64,000 nucleotides of DNA, from contig NC_090444.1 in NCBI RefSeq assembly GCF_031143425.1, positions 1,310,447,324 to 1,310,511,323 on the forward strand. Reading direction: 5' to 3'. The DNA is from Pleurodeles waltl (lineage: Eukaryota; Chordata; Amphibia; Caudata; Salamandridae). The translations under genes and the position numbers were made by a program. The number at the start of each line of letters is the position of its first letter. Within the stretch, counting starts at the first letter, position 1. Below are positions 19,500-32,340 of this stretch, one piece after another. The notes below the pieces were generated by a model. It worked only from the letters and a program-made list of their open reading frames with translations, did no database searches and was not told where the DNA came from.

Positions 19500-20470
19500 C
19501 ATTTGTTATGAATGTCCCCCACCACCTCCTTCTTTCCAATCCAAAATCCCTATTCCCCTATGTGTCCAAGCATACAGTTACATCCGTACACACCCACTTC
19601 AACACACAAAAGCAGCACACTTAAACCCAGGGACCACAAAACACACCAGCATGCAAGCACTCACCCGTCCCCCACAGACCCCACAACAGCCACCATTTTG
19701 ACAGATACCCCCACCATCACCACCAACCCGCACACCACAACCACCATACCCACAGACACCACCACAACAACCAGTGACGCATCCACCACACCCACCATAC
19801 ACCCAGACAACGCCACACAACCCACAGACCCACACATCTCAGACACCATAACACCAGATACCACCACAACACCCACAGACACATCCACCACATCAACTAT
19901 ACTCCCAGACACTGCCCCAACACGTACAGATGCTTCCAAAACATCCACCATACTCCCAGACACCATTCCAACACACACATCAACAACATCTGACAAACCC
20001 ACAGACACCATACCAACAGACACACACACATACAACACTCTCACATCACTTAGCACCTCCACCTCTCAGCCCCCAAGACAGGCAAATACCCACACTCACA
20101 CATGCAACAGACACCACCCAAACACAAGAATAACTCACACACACACCCAAGACATCAACACCCACAGACAAGACCACCACTCCCTCAACCTCCAAATCCC
20201 CAGTCCTTCTGATGACCCTACCCATTTTCCCCAAAAGAAAGTGTCCTTGCTCTTTCCCCTGTTACCTCCACCCCCCTCCCAAAACAAAGAGGCCTCCACC
20301 CACACCCCAACCCATTCTTCCATATCCAAGTCCTCCCCTGTCACATCTGTCCCCCCCCCCCGGAAGCACCCATTCCCTTGCCCCCGAAGAAGCCCACCCC
20401 TCTGAAGAAACAGTCACCCCTCCCAAACCCACCCATCCCAAATCCGGCCCCACCCCACCCAAGCATGATC
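19500..20470. repeat. ACC/ACA-rich minisatellite-like tract
   Basis: Irregular repeats of CCACCACAACACC-type words. In one + frame (19512-20405) they encode a Thr/Pro/Asp/Ser-rich peptide with TTTTPTDT-like runs. All other frames are also long and low-complexity, so the openness follows from composition. It could once have been the disordered tail of the Myb-type protein. Confidence 0.6.
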
Positions 20471-21599
20471 CCTGAGGTGCCTGCATGCTCACTTGATGTC
20501 CCTTCCTGTGGAGTTTCCCTGGCAGTGATTGGAGTCAAGGGTGGGTACAGTACTGTTCATGGACTAATATGGACTTTGAACTACATCATTTGGTGTATAT
20601 AAATCCAAGTTGTTGGTTTGTTGGGTACACATTTGTCCTGCCATTATTTTTCTACCTTTTTGTTGTTCCTCAGTAACTTGTGTTGTATGCCTACAGTTGT
20701 ATGTGTTTCACCCTGATTGCTGATCCATTTGCTGTTGCTTCCAAAGTCTTCCAGTGCTGGTGTCACCCAGGAAAAGGGCAGATGTTGACAGTATGGATAT
20801 GTGGGTGTCAATTCAAGTGTGGTGTCATAGCATTGTGTTATGTTAGATATGGTATTTCATCTTGGTTTGGCCAATGTCAGCATGTGTGGTGTTAGAACTG
20901 TCCCCAGCAAGGATTGCACATTTGTTTCATGTGTGTAAGCTAGTGTTTTGATTGTCCACACACGGAGGGTGTTCAGTTGTGCTACCTTCCTTTACATCTG
21001 ACTGACCATGTGTCCGTTTCGATGTGTGCACCTTGCAGCTACTTCATCTAGATGTATGGCCTATGCTGTTGCTGGTGTATTTGCTTCCCTGCCTTGCACT
21101 TACACATTATGCAGATAGGTATATCGCTTGGCTCTACTATTGTTTGACCCTGAGATACATGTAGGGCCATTTCCTGGGCAAATGGTGTTTTAGGGGATGT
21201 GCAAAGTGAAACATGTCCAGGGCAGAATCCTTCCATGAGTGCTCCTGATGCCCACATCCCTATTGAGCAGGTATTGTTTGCACTGTGAGCTTTGAATATT
21301 TGTCACACAAAATATTGTGTATCCCATTGGCCTTCCATTGTGTTGCAATGCGAGTGATATGTGTTGAGTCCATTACAGGGATGATCAGTGGGATGTGTCT
21401 TAAATCTGATGTAATCAGGCCCTTAATGTTACATCTAATAGTTAATGTTAAAAAAAATTCCATTAAACATGTTATACTGTAAAATAATTACATTCATTGC
21501 TCCTACTGAAACCATGTTGGAGATTATTTTCTGCACTAAAGAGACCAAAATTACTATTCCTACCGTCATGTAACCCAGTTAACCAAAGGTGTTGTAAAC
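20471..21599. other. Unassigned non-coding sequence
   Basis: No supported features. It probably includes the right part of the repeat that hosts the Myb-type pseudogene. Confidence 0.3.
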
Positions 21600-22195
21600 T
21601 AAGGGGGTGAAACATGCTAATCACACTCCAGACTCAACCATTTAGGTGAAGGCATTGGACATTAAAAGAGTGACATCTACCATTCCCACTCCAATTCAAG
21701 GCACTCAGGCATCTCCACTCTAAGCCATATAGGGGAAGGTGTTGGATAATAAAAGGCTAACATTTACCATTTCCATTCCAAGCTAAGCCATTCAGGGGAA
21801 GTTGTTGGAAACTAAAGGGTTAACATTTACTATTCCTACTACAATGTAAGTCATTTAGGAAAGGGGTTTGACAATAAAGCTACAACAATCACTGTTGCCA
21901 CTACAATCTAACCCATTTAGGAGAAGGGGTGGACAATAAACATTTTACACTTACTATTCCCACTCTAATCTAACTTATACAATGGAAGGCATTGGACACT
22001 GAATGAGTAATGCTTACTATTCACACTGCAATCCAAACCATGTATGGGAAGGCATTGTACACTATAGGAGTGACATTTACTATTCCCATTCCAATCTAAG
22101 GCATGTAAGGGAAGGTATTGGACAGTAAAGGGGTAACATTTACTATTCCCACTCAAATATAAACTATTTAGGGGAAGATATTGGACACTAAAGAA
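21600..22195. repeat. ~62-bp satellite, left block
   Basis: About nine degenerate units. The word GGACACTAAAG (variants) recurs at intervals of about 62 bp (for example near 21806, 21929, 21991, 22054, 22119, 22183), each with CATTTAGGGGAAGG and TTTACTATTCCCAC words. The same satellite resumes at 23690. Confidence 0.85.
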
Positions 22196-23689
22196 GTGTC
22201 ATTGAATCTTCTACCAATCAGTACCCCGAAGACCCAAATCAACACCTTCATCACGTCTGCCACATTTTCGGATGAATGGAAACTTGCCGAAATCAATGCC
22301 CACAGCCAACTCAAATCAACTGAGCAATTTCTGCCCCATCTCCCTGCTCTTCTATACAGCTAAAGTCATTGAGAAGGCCATCAATGGGCAAATCACAATG
22401 CATCTCAAACTTCACCATTTTCTAGACAACAGGCAGGTCTCAGAAAGAACCACAGCACCGAAAGAGCACTCATTGTGACCATGAACAAAATTAAAATCAT
22501 CCTGGACTGAGGGGAAACAGCGGCATCCATGCTGCTTGACTTCTTTGTAGCCTTCAGCACTGTCTCCCACAACACCCTCGTCAGAAGATTCCAGGAGATT
22601 GGCATGCAAGGATCCGCTCTCATATGGATCTGTTCCTTCTTCACTGGAAGAGCCCAAAGGGTCTGGCTGCAACCCTTCACTTCAGAGACCAAGAAACTGA
22701 TATGTCGAGTCCCACAGGGCTTGTCCCTCAGTATCACCCTTTTCAACGTATAGATGACACCGCTCACCAACATCTCTGATCACAAGACATCACCATCATC
22801 TACTAAGCTTATGATTCCCAGCTCATACTCTTCCTGATGGACAAGAAAACCACCACAAGAACCAGCTTCACTAACTGCATGACCCTGGTGGCAGACTGGG
22901 TGCAAATCATCTGCCTGCAGCTCAATTCCCACAAGATGGAACTACTGGTCTTCGGCAATAAGACCTCCTCATGGGACTCCACTTACTGGTCATCAAATGT
23001 AAGACCAACACCACCAGACCACACAAGAAATCTAGGGATCAACCTTGATGACAAGTTTTACATGATAGCTCAAGTCAACATAGTGTGCACCTCCTGCATC
23101 AACATCCTATAGATGCTGCGAAAGATCTTCAAATGGTTGCCTCCAAACACCAAGCACACCGTCACACAAGGACTCATTACCAGCTACTACGGCAACACTC
23201 TCTACCCCGGAATTCTCCAAACAACTGCTACACAGACTGCAGAACAACTGCTGCAAGGCTCCTACTTGAGCTACCATGCTGGACCCACATCAGTGCGCAC
23301 CTCAGGAAGCTTCATTGGCTCCCCATTCACATGTGCAGCCAATTCACACTTTTCACACACACATACAAAGAAGCCCTACACAACACAGGACCTGAATACC
23401 TGAACAGCCACACATATCTAAACCAATTGGCCAGACACCAACGCTCTGCCTAAGTTTCACTCGCACACATTCCTCACATCTGCAAAAGCAAAACTGGAGG
23501 TTGCTCCTTCTCATACATTGCACTTGGAACAACCTCCCTCAACACATCAGAGCCTCCTCTTCCTCACTTCTTCAATTCCGTTAAAAGCTGAAAACCTGGC
23601 TCTTCATACAAGCACCTTGGGGGACCACACACCTACACACAAGTTTAAGCGCCTGGATATCTTCTCAGTGATTAGTACACCATGCAAAT
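22196..23689 (+). mobile_element. L2-like LINE fragment, RT to 3' end, degraded
   Basis: Pieces of reverse transcriptase across frames: SAKVIEKAINGQ, LLDFFVAFSTVSHNTLV (motif A; LLD kept, second Asp lost), FTGRAQRVWLQPFTSE, then a degraded YADD box near 22797 where a stop replaces the Tyr-Ala start. Further on: NSHKMELLVFGNKTSSWDS, RNLGINLDD, MLRKIFKWLP and a C-terminal HISAHLRKLHWLPI block followed by EALHNTGPEYL. That C-terminal block is characteristic of the L2/CR1 group. Many frameshifts and stops. The 3' end near 23680 lies directly against satellite DNA, so the LINE appears to have inserted into the satellite. Confidence 0.85.
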
Positions 23690-24090
23690 CAACATAACAT
23701 AATATGACAGTCTAAACCATTTAGGGGATGGTGTTGGACACTAAAGGGGCAACATTTACTATACCCACCCCAACCTAAGCCATTTAGGGGAAGGCGTTGG
23801 ACACTAAAGTGGTGACATTTACTATTCCTTCTGCAATCTACACCATGTACTGGAAGGTGTTGGACACTAAAGGGGTCACATTTACTATTCTTACCCCAAT
23901 CTAAACCATTAAAGAGATGGGGTTGGATATTAAACAGATAAAATCTTATTTTCCCACTCAAATCATAACCATTTAGGGGAAGGTGTCAGACACTAAAAGG
24001 GCAACATTTACTATTCTCATGACGGTCCAAACCAGTTAAGAGAAGTTGTTTTTGTGTAAAGGGGTGAAATTTACTTTTTCCAGTCCTCCC
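23690..24090. repeat. ~62-bp satellite, right block
   Basis: About six further units of the 21600-22195 satellite, for example GGACACTAAAGG near 23734 and then about every 62 bp. Units decay toward the right edge. Confidence 0.85.
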
Positions 24091-25400
24091 TAATAAATCT
24101 TGTAAATGTAATTAACATTAAACAAATTAGAACATATACATTTAAAAAGGAATAGATATGTATAAAAAAGATAATATTGTTAGTATTTCTTTGAAAATGT
24201 ATTAATAAATATTATATCAACACATTAACATAAAATAATAAAATAAGTTAACAACATACATTAATAATATGTTTAGAAATAAACAAGTTAATAATAATAA
24301 TAATACATATGTAATCTATAATCATTCTCCATTACACACATAAATAATTTACAATATTAAAAAGATATCTAAATAGGCATGATGCAAACACATTATTTAG
24401 AGAACAATTATAAAAATCATGTATTTTAAAATTTTAAAATAATTAAGTATCATAACAAAAACTGTAATACTATACATTTATTTAAATAAATTGAAAATGT
24501 ATGTCATTTTCTACAACATACTTTAATACAGTCAATCAAGAAAATCATACATAAAATACGATTTTTAATAAATTATATAAGAATTATATTTACAAATTAT
24601 TAATTGCTACAATTAAATATTAAATGTACTTACATGTGTAATTCATAATTACATGGTCATACAAATTTGAAAAAATTTACAAAATGTATAAAATACCAAA
24701 TAAATAAATTAGATTGAAAATTGTATTTCTGAAACATAAGCACATAGCATTATTATTAAAATAAAATATATTTATTATTTAAAGTAACATATAAAGACAC
24801 AATAAAAAGGTGCCAACAAAAAATAAAATATTTAACTTTTTAAACTGAAATATACATAATGTATATTAAAAAAACACTACAACAGTTCATTGAATATTAC
24901 AAGTTAAATACAAATTTATGGAATAATTATGCGAAAACATATTTATAATAATAAAAAATAGAATAACATTTTCACATTTCTAAAAAAATATTTTAAAACA
25001 TTTTTAATTTACTGAACAAACATCAATTTACAAGCAAATTATTATTCACATGGTTGAATAATATCCACATCTGTTCGCCTTTGAACTCAACATACCACTC
25101 CTAAAAGCTAATAACATATATATTGTTTATTAAATTATTAGAAATAATCATTAAAAATGCATTTATAATTTTTAAAAATTGCAAATAATTAAATATATAT
25201 TAACACTAAAATTAACATAAAACACTTATACAGTACTACAAAAACAAAATAACCCATAAAAACAATATTATATATATCAATATATTACAAAACAATACTT
25301 TTTAAAATTATATTAAAAATTACACGTAACACAATATTTCCAAATGCCATATTCCTCTCAACAATATTTTTGGCATCACGTTATTTTTTACCCTCTATTT
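24091..25400. other. AT-rich block (~1.3 kb)
   Basis: Dominated by A/T runs with words such as AATAATAATA and TTTAAAAT. No open frames, no clean period and no clear inverted repeats. Could be a decayed AT satellite or a matrix-attachment-like region (inference). Confidence 0.7.
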
Positions 25401-25460
25401 AGGTATCACAATATTTTCAGTTCAATATTTTGTCCAAACACAGGAGGGGATGAGTGAATC

Positions 25461-25539
25461 CTGTGGGTGAGTGAGTGTGTGTGTGCCCGCGTGTTTGTGT
25501 GTGTGTGTGTATGTGTGTGTGTATGAGAGAGACTGTCAG

Positions 25540-25572
<33 letters not shown>

Positions 25573-25575
25573 ATG
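25461..25575. repeat. (TG)n microsatellite, interrupted
   Basis: Two TG runs separated by GAGAGAGACTGTCAGCA. A similar (GT)n(GA)n tract lies at 31914-31949; in both places a GGCAT-rich degenerate repeat follows. Confidence 0.9.
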
Positions 25576-26130
25576 TGGGAGTTTGTGGATGTAGCACAGT
25601 ATGAATGTGCTGCCACGGCGTGGCAGTGTCTCTTGTTTGCAGCCTCCTGACCCCTGGCATAATGGGCCAAGTGTATAATAGAGTTCCCCCTTGATATACT
25701 GGCTGGCATGGTGTTGCCATTATAGGCATATTGTTATGGTATGGTGTTGCCACTCTAGGCATATTATTAACATCTCTGGCATGATTGAGCAGTTTCATAA
25801 AGGATGTTGTGCATGGCTCTGCTCACCCCTAACATAATGCTACCTCCTTTTGTATGACCAAGGTCATTTCTTTCAAACGCATGGTCATCAATCATATAAT
25901 GGTACCTATCCCTGACATAATGCTGGCTTTCCAAAGCATAGTGTGGACATTCTTCGTATGATGGTGCCCCTTGCTCGGGCAATGATGGTACTCCATGGCA
26001 TTATGGAGCCGATCTCAGGCATACTGGTGGAATTATCTTATGGTTTGGTTCTACTTTTCTTCATTCCTCACATGCGACAATCATCCCCGGCATGTGATAG
26101 TGATAAATGGACATGTGAGTCTTAATATGT
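25576..26130. repeat. Degenerate GGCATAATG-type tandem repeat
   Basis: Short units built around GGCATAATGG / GGCATATT, spaced roughly 40-50 bp and much decayed. Sequence of the same kind occurs at 31960-32340. Confidence 0.5.
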
Positions 26131-27688
26131 TCATGTGTAGCGGGTGTACATAATGCAAATGTCAAACTGTTTGTGGGAACGTTTTCAGTTGTCCAAGGCC
26201 ATTCGGGGGTTCCTATCTAGATATATATTATAACACCAAGTGCACCTTCTTAGCGCTGGACCCTCAGCGCAGCTCTGCAGAGTGGTACAGTGCTTACTAA
26301 GGGATAAGGTGTAACAGTACTTTCATCATGGTACACAGCTGACTACGGCATGTAAAAATACACAAAGCTCAATCATGCCCATAATTGGGAGAAGCACTGT
26401 ATTGAGGAACCAGACAATACTGATGTTATGGACTCTCAGGCTATTAAAGATAAGAATGTTGTAATAAAGTAATCAATGTGAAATACAATACATTTTCCAC
26501 AGTGACTGAAATGTTGCAGCCTCCTGTCATTTCTATGGGCTGTAACTAACACCAGTACAGATAATGTATGGCTGCTTCTAGCTCATAATGGAGATGTTGA
26601 GGCATCAGGCTGAGGAGAAAGTAAGAGGGGAGCGTAGATAAGTGCCACTGGAGGGGTGATGGGGATATAGAGGCCAAATGTTGCGATTTTTTTGCAAATC
26701 ACCAAATTGTGAAATCCTTGAAGTACTGATAATATCAACTGTTCTAGTGTTTCTGACTGATCACAATCCTTGCAATGTCTCAATAATGCACTGTACCCCT
26801 AAGAGGTAAAGTGATGAGTTTTCCAGCTCCTATCAGTTGGGAGTCTTGGTTGTGCTGCTCCAGCTTTGGTGCTTTTGGACACAAGGCCTGTAGAGAGGCA
26901 ATGCTAACTCTATCCCGGCCCTGACATCCCCCCGTGCCTCCAAACGTCCTACGTTTCTGCCACTGTGTGCAGGTGTGCGACGCGGATTCTGGGTAGGGAG
27001 AGACTGCATCCACTTGCTCCTCCCTTCTTTTGAGGATCTTCTTTGAGCCCAAAGCTCAAGTCACCCACTTATGCAAAACAATTAACCCACCCCAGATCGC
27101 CACAGTGATCTTGTGGAGGATCGAGGCAAAACAGCTGGATGCAGGTGAAATTATTTTTAATGTCAAGCAGTTAAAGGCACTTTGCAGTCTTAAGGTAAAA
27201 TCGTTGACCATGGTTGTGATTCTTCAAAGTGGTAAGCCAACAAAAGCCCTTTTTCTTCTGGGGATGGAACCAATGAACACACTTAAAAATGTATTTGCCA
27301 AGTCATCACAGGTGTTTCTTTGTTCTTAGCAGACACTTCTGCCACTATAGCCGATTTCTGCCATCCTTCATGGACCGATCTGGGGAGATTATAGAGCCCC
27401 CGGGCAAACAGACTCAGGAGAGTGAGTTGCCTCACTGCGAGGCACACAGCAAGAGGACCAGCATCTGAAGTTCTCCACGCATGGCCTTGCAATACTGATC
27501 ATTCCCTGGTCTACAGCAGGCCAACCTCCAATCTTTCCTGCACAGCTTTTGTAGGCCCTCCTCTTCCAAGCGCCCTTTCTTTATGTAAGGATACCTCCAG
27601 CACCACTCTGTGGCAGTTAATTGGCTCCTTCCTTCACAGTAGTTTAAGGCAGTTTCTTCCAATGGAATGCAGAATATCCAGGTTCCTG
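26131..27688. other. Unassigned non-coding sequence
   Basis: No supported gene, RNA or repeat. Short open frames on both strands lack recognisable domains. It ends at the target duplication of the hAT-like element. Confidence 0.35.
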
Positions 27689-28899
27689 TTTCTCATCAGG
27701 CCCGGTTCCAGGAATTTTTCTCTGGATGGGCCAAGGGTGCGTTCGGGTGGGCCGCGGCAGGCTCAATTTATGTCAGTTCTGGAAGTAGCCTACAAACCCT
27801 AGATCTACCCTTGTACGTCGATTCACTAAAATGCCAGGCATAGGGGAAAGGACATCACACATCCTTGAACATAACTGCATCACAAGAAGTGACATCATAG
27901 GACCTTTGACCCTAAATCGTCCTCTGTAGTAATGTCACATTACCTTAACCCTGATGACAGCACAATAATTGACGTCACTGAAGTAATAATTAAAGCTATA
28001 ATAAAACCATGACTCATATAATAACATAGCATAGAGAAATGTCTGTTTTAGATACCACTTGCATTAGGGTGCTGATGTGATATGTAAGGCTGTGACATTA
28101 TTTGTTTCTCTTAGTATTACATGAAGAATTATGTGTTCATCTGAACAGGATAGAGTGCCACAAAACAGCACTGGGAACCTACATGTTTTATACCACAGTC
28201 TGTCATTATTTAAAAGTTTCTCTACTCGATACTGCAATGAGAAATGTATTGATAAAATCACAGAGAAAGAAAATGGTAGTTATTTCAACATGTGCTAATT
28301 GATGTAGAGTTGACTAAATATTGAATTTAAGCTATATTATTGGATTAAATTATTTCTTACTATTAATACATTTTGATTTAAGATAACCTGCAAGTTCTAT
28401 CACTCATGTGAAGCACAAAGGTGAAGGTTTAAGTCAGACACTTAATTTTTCATGTATTCACAAAAATGAAACATTGCAACAAATTGTTTAAAAACATTTT
28501 TTCTTTACTTTATTTTTTAATTTAATCAAAACAGTGCACATTGCACTGCTGAATTTATTAATTTAGCAAAATCTAATCTGTAATGTCCCAGTCACAGAGG
28601 AAGCTGCTAAAAGTGAACTGTGCTCGTGAACACACTGTTTGCCTGCTGTTCATGGAATTGTGCCAGTGATTTTTTTAAAGTGGTGAGTCATAATACTTGT
28701 CTTGAATTGTAGAAAGTGAAGGGAGTGAGCCTGACATCTTCTGGGGAGGGTTCTGGGGTTCTCCCCTGATGATCATTTTGAAAAATGGGACAGATATTGC
28801 ATTTTAAAGCAGGGTTCTCACATTAATTTGCTCAAAGGCATAGGCTTTGCTCTCATTAAATATTCTTGTCTTTCCTCATGTGCCAGACCATTTTGACCT

Positions 28900-29470
28900 G
28901 ATGCTCCCAGTTCACCCCACTTTTTCCAAAATGTGCTGGGGGTGACCCCATAAACTAAAAGTACCTCCATTGTGCCAAGTACAGCACATTGTCATGGGTG
29001 CTCCACATTTGCCATATGTGACCCTTACGTCCAAACATTAAATACAATATTCCACTGCCACAATTTTGCAATTAGTGCCACCCATACACCGTGTGATCCT
29101 AACATCAAACACTATCTCTAGTATGTCAGGGCCAGCACTTTGCCATACATGCCCCCTCCTATATACCATGACAGTCCTCCTTTATGCCAAAAGTTACCTT
29201 CAATGTGCCAGCATTTTGACATGGGTGGCCCCTTGCCAAGAGTATGCCAGCAATGTTCCAAAGTTGCCCGTATGCCACAAATTACATCAAGCATGCCCAT
29301 GCTAGCATTTTGTCATAGGTGTCACCTTATGCTAAGCACAACGTCTAGTGTGCCCTCGTTTGCAAACATTTCCTTACTGGTGCTTGCCATACAAAGAACT
29401 GCCTCCAGCATGCCAGTGCCAGAATTTTGCCATGGGTGCCTCTAAGTCAAAAATCACCTTCAGTATGCCA
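28900..29470. repeat. Degenerate ~70-bp tandem repeat in the hAT-like element
   Basis: Units carry GTGCCA...CATTTTG(T/A)CATGGGTG and differ strongly from one another. The period is approximate. No coding value. Confidence 0.5.
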
Positions 29471-29479
29471 CAGGCAAGT

Positions 29480-29723
29480 GCACACTCACAAGCATAATAC
29501 CACATTCTCACTTATGCCCACTAATATGCACTCATTCACAATCACACTCTCATTCACTCTCACTAACTTGCACTCATTCATTCCCATCCACAGTTGTGCT
29601 CCCTCACTGCCACTCTCACTCATTCTTGCTCACACTCATACTCATTCATTCTCACCTGAGAACACTCACGTTTTTGCAGTCACTTTTTCTCAGTCACATT
29701 CTCACTCACATACTCACTGACAC
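29480..29723. repeat. CTCA/CATT-rich simple-sequence tract
   Basis: Words such as CACTCATTCACA and TCTCACTC repeat irregularly up to the edge of the next element. Confidence 0.6.
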
Positions 29724-29726
29724 TTA

Positions 29727-30386
29727 GGGGCCCATTTACTAAACAAAATAGCCACATGCAGCGCAGCAACAAAAGTTGCTATGCTGCATTGCACTAGGGG
29801 AGGACAGCATTGCAGAGTCATATCTACTAAGATAAGCTTTTATGCTGTCTTCTCCAGCAGTTGTGCACAAACAGCCTGCCCAGCACCATGCATACATTTA
29901 TTTACACCATGGTGTAAATGTATGTGCATGATATCTAGCATAAGTTTTGTACTTGACAAAACCTTCCAGTACAAAATTCTGTGCCTAGACAAACTAAAAC
30001 ATTTCACACGTTGGATGTGCACTGAATAGTGCAGCACACATGCAGTGTGTAAAAAGTTAGAATGAATTAAAACATTTCTTCAACTTAACACCTGCATCAA
30101 TAAGGTGTTATGTTTGGTGCAAAGCCATGTCTAACATTTTAGTAGACAGGACTTTGCATCAAAAACCTGAGGCTGTAGAGTGGGAATGCCCATTTAGCAC
30201 CCATTTCATGCTCACATTGTGCAAAGTAGCGCAGAGCAGCCTAAATGATTAGCTGTGCTACTTTGAGGCTATTTTCCAATTTAAGTAAGTTTTGCACTGG
30301 AAACCAAATAGTTTATCAACACTTTCCACCAGTTTGCATCACTTTGTGTGACTTTGCATTGGCACAAAGTTGTGATAAACACTCTC
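29727..30386. mobile_element. Hairpin-rich MITE nested in the hAT-like element
   Basis: Starts GGGGCCCATTTACTAAAC after TTA (29724-29726). A plausible decayed right end lies at 30386, before another TTA (30387-30389). Internal hairpins: 29758-29787 (13-bp arms, one mismatched pair or so), the perfect palindrome TTTACACCATGGTGTAAA at 29901-29918, an AACACCT pair near 30085, and paired TGCAAAGNC segments near 30120-30165. A TTA duplication suggests PIF/Harbinger mobilisation. The right boundary is tentative. Confidence 0.5.
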
Positions 30387-30863
30387 TTAACCTTCACACA
30401 GAAACAGACATTATCGAGGTTCAGAAGAAGCCCTGGGTCCTAGCGCCACTGCACCTGCTACATCTTCGGCAGGTATTACCCTCCTGTCCCCACTCCCCTA
30501 ATAAACACTGCCCAACTGCAGCTTGCCTCAGAAACGAGCTAGGGTTGCCACAGGGCCCCTTTGTTCTGACATTAACATTTTAATGTCTCACCCAGTACAA
30601 AATAGAGAAAATCGCCTAAAGCCAGCATTTTTCCCCTTTTTAGTACATATTTTAAAAGTATTTATAAAAGCAATGCACTTTCAAATGTGTTCTAGAGGTT
30701 CATTAATGCAAACTAAGTGAAAAAACATCGCAAGATTTGGCTGTCAACATGGAGGAAGCATTTCACAAGTGCGTTCTCTATGGCCACGTCTGCCAAATGG
30801 GAGGGTCAAGGGTCGTGTTTGGGTGGGCCTGACCCACCTGTTAGAACCGGGCCTGTTTCCCAT

Positions 30864-31913
30864 CCTTGCAAAGGAGAGTTGGCAGTCAGTGACTCTGTAC
30901 CCAGAGATCATATATCTTTGTCAGCCTCCCCTAGTGTGGGATCCTTTGCAATGGTTGATGGGAAATCTTGCACAATGATTGGAGGTTTTTGCTCCTACAG
31001 TTTACAGAGATTGGGAAATTCTTACGCCCAACTATGGAACCGGTTTTGGGCAGTTGCTATCTTTTTGCATATTTCTAGCTGACTGATCATGGCACAGTAT
31101 TTGCCCTCTAGGATCATCAAGAAGGGTGGGCGGGCCTGGGAGTTCCATGTCAGGGATACCGGAAGCAGAGATACAAAAAAAGGGACAAGCTTATTCACTC
31201 AGCTACCCCACAGAGTTTTGGGAGTACACCTCTAAGGAAGAATCGAAGAGGAAGAGCAATGAATGTCTCTATACTTTAAAAGATTGCTCTGTCTCCCTCC
31301 TAATGTACACACCCTAGAGGCTGATCCACTTCCAAGGACCTCAGGAAGCCTTTCGATGCATCCTACAATCGACATTGCTGTTGGCAGACTCGCTACAACC
31401 TCCATCTTGTGTGCCATGTACAAAAAATAGATGTAAAATGGATTCCTTGGTTGTAATATTAAAACACAGCACACACGCTCCATGCTTGTCCTTTACAGAT
31501 ATCCAGTTTGAATACACATGCAACATCCCTGGCCCACATGGATAAAGCTAAGGACCTTATTAAAGGGGAGCGGCAGATTGTTTTAAACAGGAGCAGTTGG
31601 TTTGCAAACAGGCCTGCTCTTCGGTTAAACCAGCCCTCTACTCACGGTGAACTGATCATAGGCAAGTACAGACAACGTAAGGTGGGTAGTGTTCCCCACC
31701 TGCCCACAGAGCTCAGATCTGGGCTCAGTAAATTTCCACATTGCCCCTCAGTGTCCTTATGTGATTGTCGTGTGTAATAAAGCCAAAAAAAATAAAAAAA
31801 TACAGACTCGCTACATAGGAACCATGAATGGTGCTTGTATGGCCCTAGGGGCAACATATATATTTACCAAAATAAAGAGTGGGTATTTCGAGGCAGAAAT
31901 AATTTAAAGTGAG
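30864..31913. other. Unassigned non-coding sequence
   Basis: No supported gene. An AATAAAGCC followed by an A-rich stretch at 31778-31802 could be the 3' end of a retroposed sequence, but I see no body for it. Confidence 0.3.

Positions 31914-31949
<36 letters not shown>
31914..31949. repeat. (GT)n(GA)n microsatellite
   Basis: About ten GT then six GA repeats. It leads into decayed GGCAT-type repeats to about 32340, as at 25461-26130. Confidence 0.9.
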
Positions 31950-32340
31950 ATGATTGTTGGCAATTACATGAACCCTGACATATGAGACCACCCATGGCAT
32001 CTGATGGGCCCATCCCTGCCATAATGCTGGCCCTGGCATCCACTTCGTCATTTTTGTGGCATCCTTGGTATAAGGTAGACAATCTTTGGCATTAGTTAGC
32101 CTACATCTTGCTGGGAAAATGATGCTCATTGAAGCCATATTGTGGGCATTCCTGTCATGACTGTGGCCATGGGCCTTGACTACGGCACCATAATCCCTTG
32201 AAAAAGCACTGAAGTCTCTCTTTGTGCAGTTACAGGCTGCCTCAGCAATATGTGTGAAAGGATGGTTGTTACCGAGTATACTGATTTCTAATTGCATTGA
32301 GGGTCGCACTGTAATGCGAACAGACCGTGTGTTAGAGAAG

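Larger units (their letters stand above)
27697..30855. mobile_element. 3.16-kb hAT-like element, no transposase
   Basis: Ends are inverted: CAGGCCCGGTTCCA at 27697 and, at the right, TAGAACCGGGCCTG ending at 30855 (13 of 14 matching). Flanks TTTCTCAT (27689-27696) and TTTCCCAT (30856-30863) form an 8-bp duplication with one change. TIRs beginning CAGG and an 8-bp duplication fit the hAT superfamily. Just inside each end a G-rich segment (27725-27755 and 30799-30832) recurs in direct orientation, GGGNCAAGGGT...GGGTGGGCC. The interior holds degenerate tandem repeats and a nested hairpin-rich element, and no transposase remnant is recognisable. It is therefore non-autonomous or has lost its gene. 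Confidence 0.75.

Noticed and set aside
19512..20405. 297-codon Thr/Pro-rich frame
   Set aside because: Arises from an ACC/ACA-rich minisatellite; other frames there are equally low-complexity. It may be a relic of a disordered tail but is not called as a gene.
21600..24090. Regular ~62-bp spacing suggestive of a CRISPR array
   Set aside because: Whole units repeat with no unique spacers, there are no cas genes, and the sequence is clearly eukaryotic; it is a satellite.
25406..25798. Frame with HTHT repeats
   Set aside because: Translation of a (TG)n tract.
31778..31802. AATAAA plus A-rich run as a real gene 3' end
   Set aside because: No upstream coding or exon structure on that strand; A-rich runs are common here.
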